A stretch of 64,000 bases of DNA from Pseudomonas sp. URMO17WK12:I2 (GTDB lineage: Bacteria; Pseudomonadota; Gammaproteobacteria; Pseudomonadales; Pseudomonadaceae): positions 434,001 through 498,000 of the forward strand of contig NZ_QKYW01000003.1 of NCBI RefSeq assembly GCF_003253735.1, read 5' to 3'. The notes beneath the pieces were generated by a model. It saw only the letters and a list, made by a program, of their open reading frames with translations, was not told where the DNA came from and did not search any database. Position numbers and translations under genes: made by a program. This document shows, one piece after another, positions 59,196 through 64,000 of the stretch. Every line of letters begins with the position of its first letter. The first letter of the stretch is position 1.

Positions 59196-60551
59196 TCAGA
59201 ATCGGCCGGTCAGTGGGTATTCGACCGCCAGGCGCAGCTGATCCGTGTCGCCTTCAGCCTGGGCCGCGTTGCCACGGTGCACGCTCTGGCGCAGCAGCAC
59301 ATTGAGCCCCTTCAGGGCGCCGGACTGCAGCACATAACGCAGGTGCAGATCACGCTCCCAATGCTTGCCACCCTTGCCGTAGCCCAGCCAGGCGTAGCTG
59401 CCGTCTGGGTCCACGTCGCTGCCATCGATGCCGCTGCCGCGCACATAGGCGGCGCCGGCGCTGAGCCCGGGCACACCGACACCGGCCATGTCGTAGGTGT
59501 AGGCCAACTGCCAGGATTGCTCGTTTGGCGCGTTGAAGTCGGAAAGCTGCACGGCATTGCCCAGCCAGATGGCCCCTCGGGTCACGTAATCGAACGGGCT
59601 GTCGCCATCGACCTTCTGGTAGCCCAGGGCGAGCTTGTGAAAACCTTCGCTGTAACCGAGCAGCAAGCTGGCGGTAGTGTTGGACACCCGACCGGCCAGC
59701 GCCTGGCCGATATCGCTGCTGCGGTAGAGATTGAGATCGGCGCTCAGCGCTCGCCTGTCACTCAAGGCATGGACGTAGTTGACGCCCAGGTATCCGGTAC
59801 GCCAGCTGTCTTCCAGCTCACCACCATAGAGGCTCAGCGACAGTGCCGGCACGCCGCTGTAGGTGCCGCCGACGAAACTGAAGGCGTTGCCCAATGACCT
59901 GCCGGGGTCTGCGTAGTTGATGATCAGTGGGTTGTTATTGCTGCGCGAATTGCGATCCGCCGAGCCGGTGAAGTGCCCACCGGTTAATACCAGATTGTCG
60001 ATCTCGCGGCTGTCGAGAAACCAGCCAGTGTGGGTTTCCGGCAGCAGACGGCTGTCGGACGAGGAAAAGATCGGCGTCTTCACCCGTTGCTCGCCATAGC
60101 GTACCCAGGTCGATGACAACCGTGCCTTGACGGCTGCGCCACCGCGAGCAACCTCGCTCTGATCGTAGCCCTCGTTGTCCACTGGCATATGCCGCATCTT
60201 GCCGGCCCGCCCGCCGCCGCCATCGAGCTTCTGCGCCAGGTACAGATGGCCATCGAGGCCGAAACCCACTGTGCCCTGGGTGAACCCGGACTTCACCTCG
60301 CCCTGCATGCCGTAGCCCCACTCCTCGGCATAACCGTTACGGCTGTCGCGCGGCTTGTAGACGTTGCGAGCGCCATTGCTGCGTCCACCATTTCGGTAAT
60401 CGCGATTCTCGTACACGCTGCGGTTGACCAGACTCCAGGTGGCATCGCCGATAAAGCCGGCGCTTTTGGCTTGCGCATCGCCCGCTGCAAACACCTGGGG
60501 TGAAACGCAGCATGCCGTCAGGGCCAGAAACCCCAGAGATGATCTGTTCAC
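59196..60551 (-). CDS. OprD-family outer membrane porin
   Basis: This 451-residue protein has a signal peptide (LGFLALTACCVSPQVFAAG) and OprD-type beta-barrel features: SLVNRSVYENRDYRNG, EEWGYGMQGEVKSGFTQGTVG (in part), GRAGKMRHMPVDNEG, and a C-terminal Phe (YPLTGRF) for BAM recognition. OprD porins pass small nutrients. The start is GTG, with GGAG 5 bases upstream, overlapping the MFS stop. It is the last gene of the operon. Confidence 0.93.
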   Translation of the reverse strand: MNRSSLGFLALTACCVSPQVFAAGDAQAKSAGFIGDATWSLVNRSVYENRDYRNGGRSNGARNVYKPRDSRNGYAEEWGYGMQGEVKSGFTQGTVGFGLDGHLYLAQKLDGGGGRAGKMRHMPVDNEGYDQSEVARGGAAVKARLSSTWVRYGEQRVKTPIFSSSDSRLLPETHTGWFLDSREIDNLVLTGGHFTGSADRNSRSNNNPLIINYADPGRSLGNAFSFVGGTYSGVPALSLSLYGGELEDSWRTGYLGVNYVHALSDRRALSADLNLYRSSDIGQALAGRVSNTTASLLLGYSEGFHKLALGYQKVDGDSPFDYVTRGAIWLGNAVQLSDFNAPNEQSWQLAYTYDMAGVGVPGLSAGAAYVRGSGIDGSDVDPDGSYAWLGYGKGGKHWERDLHLRYVLQSGALKGLNVLLRQSVHRGNAAQAEGDTDQLRLAVEYPLTGRF

Positions 60552-61762
60552 GATTGCTCCTTGATTGAACTCATATGCCAGCAAAGACTGAATGCCGCCG
60601 TCATGCCGATGCCCATCAAGGCCCACCACAGGAGTTGCGGCGGCGGCTGATCGGCCGGCAGGAAGCGGCCGATCAGCACGTTGCTGAGCAACGCCACCAA
60701 ACCGCCCACCCCGGCGAAGAATCCGTAATAGGCTGCCAACTGGCCACGCTTGGCGTAATGGGGAACATGGGCCGACAGCAGCGGCAGCACCAGCAGGCTG
60801 CCAAGGCTGAACAGCGCAGCCATGATCTGCACGGCCAAGTGCCCACCCAGCACGCTGACCAGCGGCTCGGCGAGTAGGCCGTAGCTGGCCGCCATCAGTG
60901 CCAGACCGATGCCCATGCTCTGCCCTTCGCTCAGCCAACGCTGGCGCAGGCTGCTGGCCGGCATCTGCAGCAGCACGCCGACCAACGCGGTGATCACGAA
61001 CACCTGGGTGATCCATTCCTGACCACCGCCGTAGGCGTGGCTATAGGCCGGCACCGCCAGGTACAGCGGATGGAACAACAGCGGATAGGCCGCCGCCAGC
61101 AGGGCGAAACGCAGGAAGGGCCACTGCTGGAGCATGTCCAGGCACTGGCGCAGCATGGTTACCGGCTGCTCGCCCGAGACCAGATCCTTGAGCGGCAGAA
61201 AGCGCCACTGCACCAGCGTCATCACCAGGAACAGCGCGGCCGACACGCTGCCAGTCACCGAGAAATCCACGCTGATAAATAGCAGACCGGCCAACGGGCC
61301 GATAAGCATGCCGGCGGTGCTCGCCATGTTGTGCAGGGCGAAGGCCTGCTTGCGCAGCTGAGCGTCCTGGCATTCATCGGCCAGGTAAGCCTGGGCGCAG
61401 GGCGTGAACAGTGCGCCGGCGAAACCGCTCAGGCAGGCAGCCAGCAGCAGCACGGTGAGGCTCTCAGAAAAGCCGAACACCGCGAAGCCGACGCAACGCA
61501 CCGCGCAGCCGATCAGGATGGCGCGCCGATACCCGATACGATCACCCAGCAAGCCGCCGAGCAGGAACAGCCCCTGCTGGCTGAACACCCGGATGCCCAG
61601 TACCAGGCCCACGGCCCAGCCAGCCAACCCGAGGTTTTCACTCAGATGCCCGGCCAGATACGGCATCAGCATGTAGAAGCCGAAGTTGAACGTCAGCCCA
61701 TTGAGGATAAGCACGCGCGCAGCGGGAGACATCGAGGTCAGGGTGGTCAGGGCTCGGCGCAT
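60548..61762 (-). CDS. MFS transporter
   Basis: This 404-residue protein has 12 membrane segments and the MFS loop GGLLGDRIGYRRAILIG near residue 70. The N terminus is MRRALTTLTSMSPAARV. It resembles drug/metallophore exporters. The start has no clear ribosome site; it lies 33 bases after the cupredoxin stop, and its own stop overlaps the porin GTG. Confidence 0.9.
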   Translation of the reverse strand: MRRALTTLTSMSPAARVLILNGLTFNFGFYMLMPYLAGHLSENLGLAGWAVGLVLGIRVFSQQGLFLLGGLLGDRIGYRRAILIGCAVRCVGFAVFGFSESLTVLLLAACLSGFAGALFTPCAQAYLADECQDAQLRKQAFALHNMASTAGMLIGPLAGLLFISVDFSVTGSVSAALFLVMTLVQWRFLPLKDLVSGEQPVTMLRQCLDMLQQWPFLRFALLAAAYPLLFHPLYLAVPAYSHAYGGGQEWITQVFVITALVGVLLQMPASSLRQRWLSEGQSMGIGLALMAASYGLLAEPLVSVLGGHLAVQIMAALFSLGSLLVLPLLSAHVPHYAKRGQLAAYYGFFAGVGGLVALLSNVLIGRFLPADQPPPQLLWWALMGIGMTAAFSLCWHMSSIKEQS

Positions 61763-61794
61763 CAGGGCACGACACTCATCGGAAAAAGGGGCAT

Positions 61795-62232
61795 TCAGTA
61801 TGCCGAATTCGCCTGCTCGACGATCTGCTCGAAACGCTGCCTGGCACGCGCCGGCAACGCTGCAGGAATCTGCACCTCGCTGAGCGGGTGATCGCCAACC
61901 TGAATCAACATCACCATGCCCATGGCCAGGTGCGGGATGCACTGGATGCCATAGAAGCCCGGCGTGTCGAACTTCACCTCGACTTCTTCGTTGATCTTGC
62001 CCTTGAATGGCTCGGCGCCTTCGGGCTGCAAGCCAGGCAGGCTGGCGGCATTGTGGCTTGGCTGGGTGGCAATGAACTTGACCCTATCCCCTGGCGCGAT
62101 GGCCAGGTAATCAGGCTCGTAGACCATGGCCCCGGTGGCACCACGGTTGAGCATTTTCACCTCGTGCACCTCGGCCAGGGCCGCGCTGCAGAACAGGGTC
62201 GTCAGAAGGGTGATGGCGTAGCGAATGAGCAT
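61795..62232 (-). CDS. Pseudoazurin-like cupredoxin
   Basis: This 145-residue periplasmic protein has a signal peptide (YAITLLTTLFCSAALAEVH) and a type I copper site: His in ATQPSHNAASLPG, and Cys-His-Met in GIQCIPHLAMGMVMLIQV. Pseudoazurins carry electrons, usually to denitrification enzymes; none are in view. Its position between an ABC importer and an MFS gene suggests a role in metal handling. It starts 15 bases after the ATPase stop. Confidence 0.92.
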   Translation of the reverse strand: MLIRYAITLLTTLFCSAALAEVHEVKMLNRGATGAMVYEPDYLAIAPGDRVKFIATQPSHNAASLPGLQPEGAEPFKGKINEEVEVKFDTPGFYGIQCIPHLAMGMVMLIQVGDHPLSEVQIPAALPARARQRFEQIVEQANSAY

Positions 62233-62246
62233 GGCAACTGTCCGTG

Positions 62247-63014
62247 TCAGGCAGGATGAAAACGCAGAACCCGGGCGCCATCCTCCGGGTCGGTCAGGTA
62301 GCGGGCGCGTACACCAAAGGTGTCGCGCAGGCGTTCGCTGGTCAGTACCTCGGCTGGGGCGCCGAGGGCGACCAGCCTGCCCCGCTCCATCACGCCGAGG
62401 CGGTCGCATTCCAGCGCCTGGTTGAGGTCATGCAGGGCGATCAGGGTGGTGACTGGCAACGCCCGCACCAGGTTGAGAATCGACAGCTGGTGCTGGATGT
62501 CCAGATGATTGGTCGGCTCGTCGAGCAGCAGCACCTGCGGCTGCTGGGCCAGTGCCCGGGCAATGTGCACACGCTGGCGCTCGCCACCGGACAGGGTGCT
62601 CCAGGCATGCTCGTGCATGTGGGCCATGTCGACGTCGGCCAGGGCCTGCATGACGATGCGCTGGTCGGCGGAGGACCACGGCTGCAGCGCCGACAGCCAG
62701 GGCGTGCGGCCAAGCTCGACGGCGTCGCGTACCGTCACCGCATCGCTGGTGTCGGCCTGCTGCTCGACGAAGGCCAGTTGCCGGGCCACCTCACGGCGAC
62801 TCAGGCTGGTCAGCGGCTTGCCATGCAATTGCACCTGGCCGCTGCCTGGCGCGCGAATGCCGGAAAGCAGCTTGAGCAGGGTGGACTTGCCCGAGCCGTT
62901 GGGCCCGATCAGCCCCAGGGTTTCACCCTGGCGCACCTCCAGGCCGACGCCCGCCACGATCGCCCTGCCCTTCACCGACCAGCCCAGGTCGCTGCACTGC
63001 AACACGGTGCTCAT
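62247..63014 (-). CDS. ABC transporter ATP-binding protein (FecE/BtuD-like)
   Basis: This 255-residue ATPase has Walker A LIGPNGSGKSTLLKLLSG, signature LSGGERQRVHIARAL and Walker B VLLLDEPTNHLDIQHQ, closest to the iron-siderophore/heme/B12 importer group. It overlaps the permease by 4 bases. Together they would import a chelated metal across the inner membrane, but no binding protein or TonB receptor is in view. Confidence 0.95.
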   Translation of the reverse strand: MSTVLQCSDLGWSVKGRAIVAGVGLEVRQGETLGLIGPNGSGKSTLLKLLSGIRAPGSGQVQLHGKPLTSLSRREVARQLAFVEQQADTSDAVTVRDAVELGRTPWLSALQPWSSADQRIVMQALADVDMAHMHEHAWSTLSGGERQRVHIARALAQQPQVLLLDEPTNHLDIQHQLSILNLVRALPVTTLIALHDLNQALECDRLGVMERGRLVALGAPAEVLTSERLRDTFGVRARYLTDPEDGARVLRFHPA

Positions 63015-64000
63015 CGCGCCCGCCTCCCGCGTATCAGGATAATCGCGAACGCCGGCGCGCCGACCAGCGCGGTCACCACGCCGATGGGCAGCACCTGACC
63101 CTTGATCGCCGTACGCGACAGTACATCAGCGGCAATCAGGAACAGCGCACCAATCAGCGCCGAAACCGGAACCAGCCGGCCATGCCGTGGGCCGACCAGC
63201 AGCCGTGCGGCGTGAGGAATCACCAGGCCGACGAAACCGATGGAGCCGACGATCGACACCATCACCGCCGTGACCAGGGCGGTACAGGCAATCAACGTGG
63301 CCTGTACACGCCGCACCGGCACGCCCAAGGAGGCCGCCGACTCGGCGCCAAAGGTGAAGGCATCCAGCGCCCGGGTGTGCCAGGCGACCAGCAGGACGCC
63401 GGCCAGCGCCATCGGTACGGCCAGCAGCACGTCGTGCCAGTTGACCCCGCTGAGGTTGCCGAGCAACCAGAACATGATGCCGCGGGCCTGCTCGGCGCTG
63501 GCCGACTTGGTGATCAGAAACGAGGTCAGCGCATTGAATAGCTGCGAGCCTGCGATACCAGCGAGAATGATCTGCGCGCTGCCGCTGATGGCGCCACCAC
63601 CTGCGGCCCTGGCCAGCAGCGCGACCAGTGCGAAGGCAGCGATAGCACCGATGAAAGCGCCCATGGACAGCGACAGCATGCCCGCGCCAAGTCCCAGCAA
63701 CGCCACTGAAACCGCTCCCGTGGAGGCACCGGCGGAAATACCCAACAGGTAGGGGTCGGCCAGCGGATTACGCAACAGCGCCTGCAGCACCACGCCGGAA
63801 ACCGCCAGCCCGGCGCCACAGCTCGCCGCGACCAAGGCGCGTGTCAGGCGGTAATTCCAGACGATGCCCTCATCGATCGGGTCGACGGCAAAGCCGCTGC
63901 CGAACAACTTGTTGCCCAGCACCTGAAATACCACCGAGGGCGCGATCTGCGTTTCCCCGAGCGCCACGCCGGCTATCACCGCCACACCCAGCAACAGCAG
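63011..64000 (-). CDS. FecCD-family ABC importer permease, N terminus cut by the window edge
   Basis: The frame is open to the last base, so the N terminus is missing. About 329 residues are visible, with FecCD features: RLTRALVAASCGAGLAVSG, LLRNPLADPYLLGISAGAS (in part), and GFVGLVIPHAARLLVGPRHG, plus at least eight membrane segments. It forms the channel of a metal-chelate importer with the ATPase downstream. Confidence 0.94.
   Translation of the reverse strand: MLLLGVAVIAGVALGETQIAPSVVFQVLGNKLFGSGFAVDPIDEGIVWNYRLTRALVAASCGAGLAVSGVVLQALLRNPLADPYLLGISAGASTGAVSVALLGLGAGMLSLSMGAFIGAIAAFALVALLARAAGGGAISGSAQIILAGIAGSQLFNALTSFLITKSASAEQARGIMFWLLGNLSGVNWHDVLLAVPMALAGVLLVAWHTRALDAFTFGAESAASLGVPVRRVQATLIACTALVTAVMVSIVGSIGFVGLVIPHAARLLVGPRHGRLVPVSALIGALFLIAADVLSRTAIKGQVLPIGVVTALVGAPAFAIILIRGRRAR

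Overview
The window is about 63% GC and reads as a Pseudomonas chromosome. The block tRNA-Arg/His/Leu - folD - cysS - glnS - ppiB - lpxH has the order I know from P. aeruginosa, and REP-like repeats, DUF1654, CadR/CadA and an OprD porin fit the same genus. I cannot name the species.

Positions 1-33,977 are most of a P2-family (phiCTX-like) prophage; its left end, with portal, large terminase, cos and the other attachment site, lies outside the window. The late genes follow P2 order: O (partial), N, M, L, X, holin, endolysin, nested Rz/Rz1, R, S, then V-W-J-I-H-G, then FI-FII-E/E'-T-U-D. Gene E carries a classic -1 slippery site. Two matching dyads precede the V and FI operons, and an Ogr/Delta zinc finger is encoded at 27.3 kb, so a P2-type late switch looks intact.

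Accessory genes sit at operon joints: an NYN-LOTUS protein between S and V; after gene D a two-helix coiled-coil membrane protein, an SOS-linked umuDC pair whose UmuD lacks the catalytic lysine, a DUF1654 gene and a DUF2806 gene. Next come a lipoprotein, an anchored protein and a low-GC three-gene cassette beside the repressor (a 2TM protein with a PLD-like region, a SAM methyltransferase, and an ATPase gene cut to its first residues). I consider that cassette a candidate antiphage or lysogenic-conversion system.

The early region (25.5-33.8 kb) has a C-type repressor and operator, Cro/Cox-like and CII/YmfL-like regulators, small genes, ogr, a P4-alpha-like primase-helicase in place of the P2 rolling-circle initiator, a stand-alone paralog of its ATPase domain, and a tyrosine integrase next to tRNA-Leu. 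Three successive early genes carry one repeated leader: a hairpin with an invariant CTGCAA loop over stems that change by compensating substitutions, then a near-identical ribosome binding site. This is the most novel-looking RNA signal in the window.

From 34 kb on, the content is chromosomal: tRNAs, folD, a UvrD-like helicase, cysS-glnS, ppiB-lpxH, miaE, a double DUF305 protein, a stress protein, cadR/cadA with a MerR-type promoter, a GST, an aminotransferase with a divergent MarR regulator, LysE and BenE transporters, a dapF-like gene with one in-frame TGA, a BASS transporter, an MDR oxidoreductase, an MscS channel, and at the right edge an operon of FecCD-type ABC importer, pseudoazurin-like cupredoxin, MFS transporter and OprD porin.
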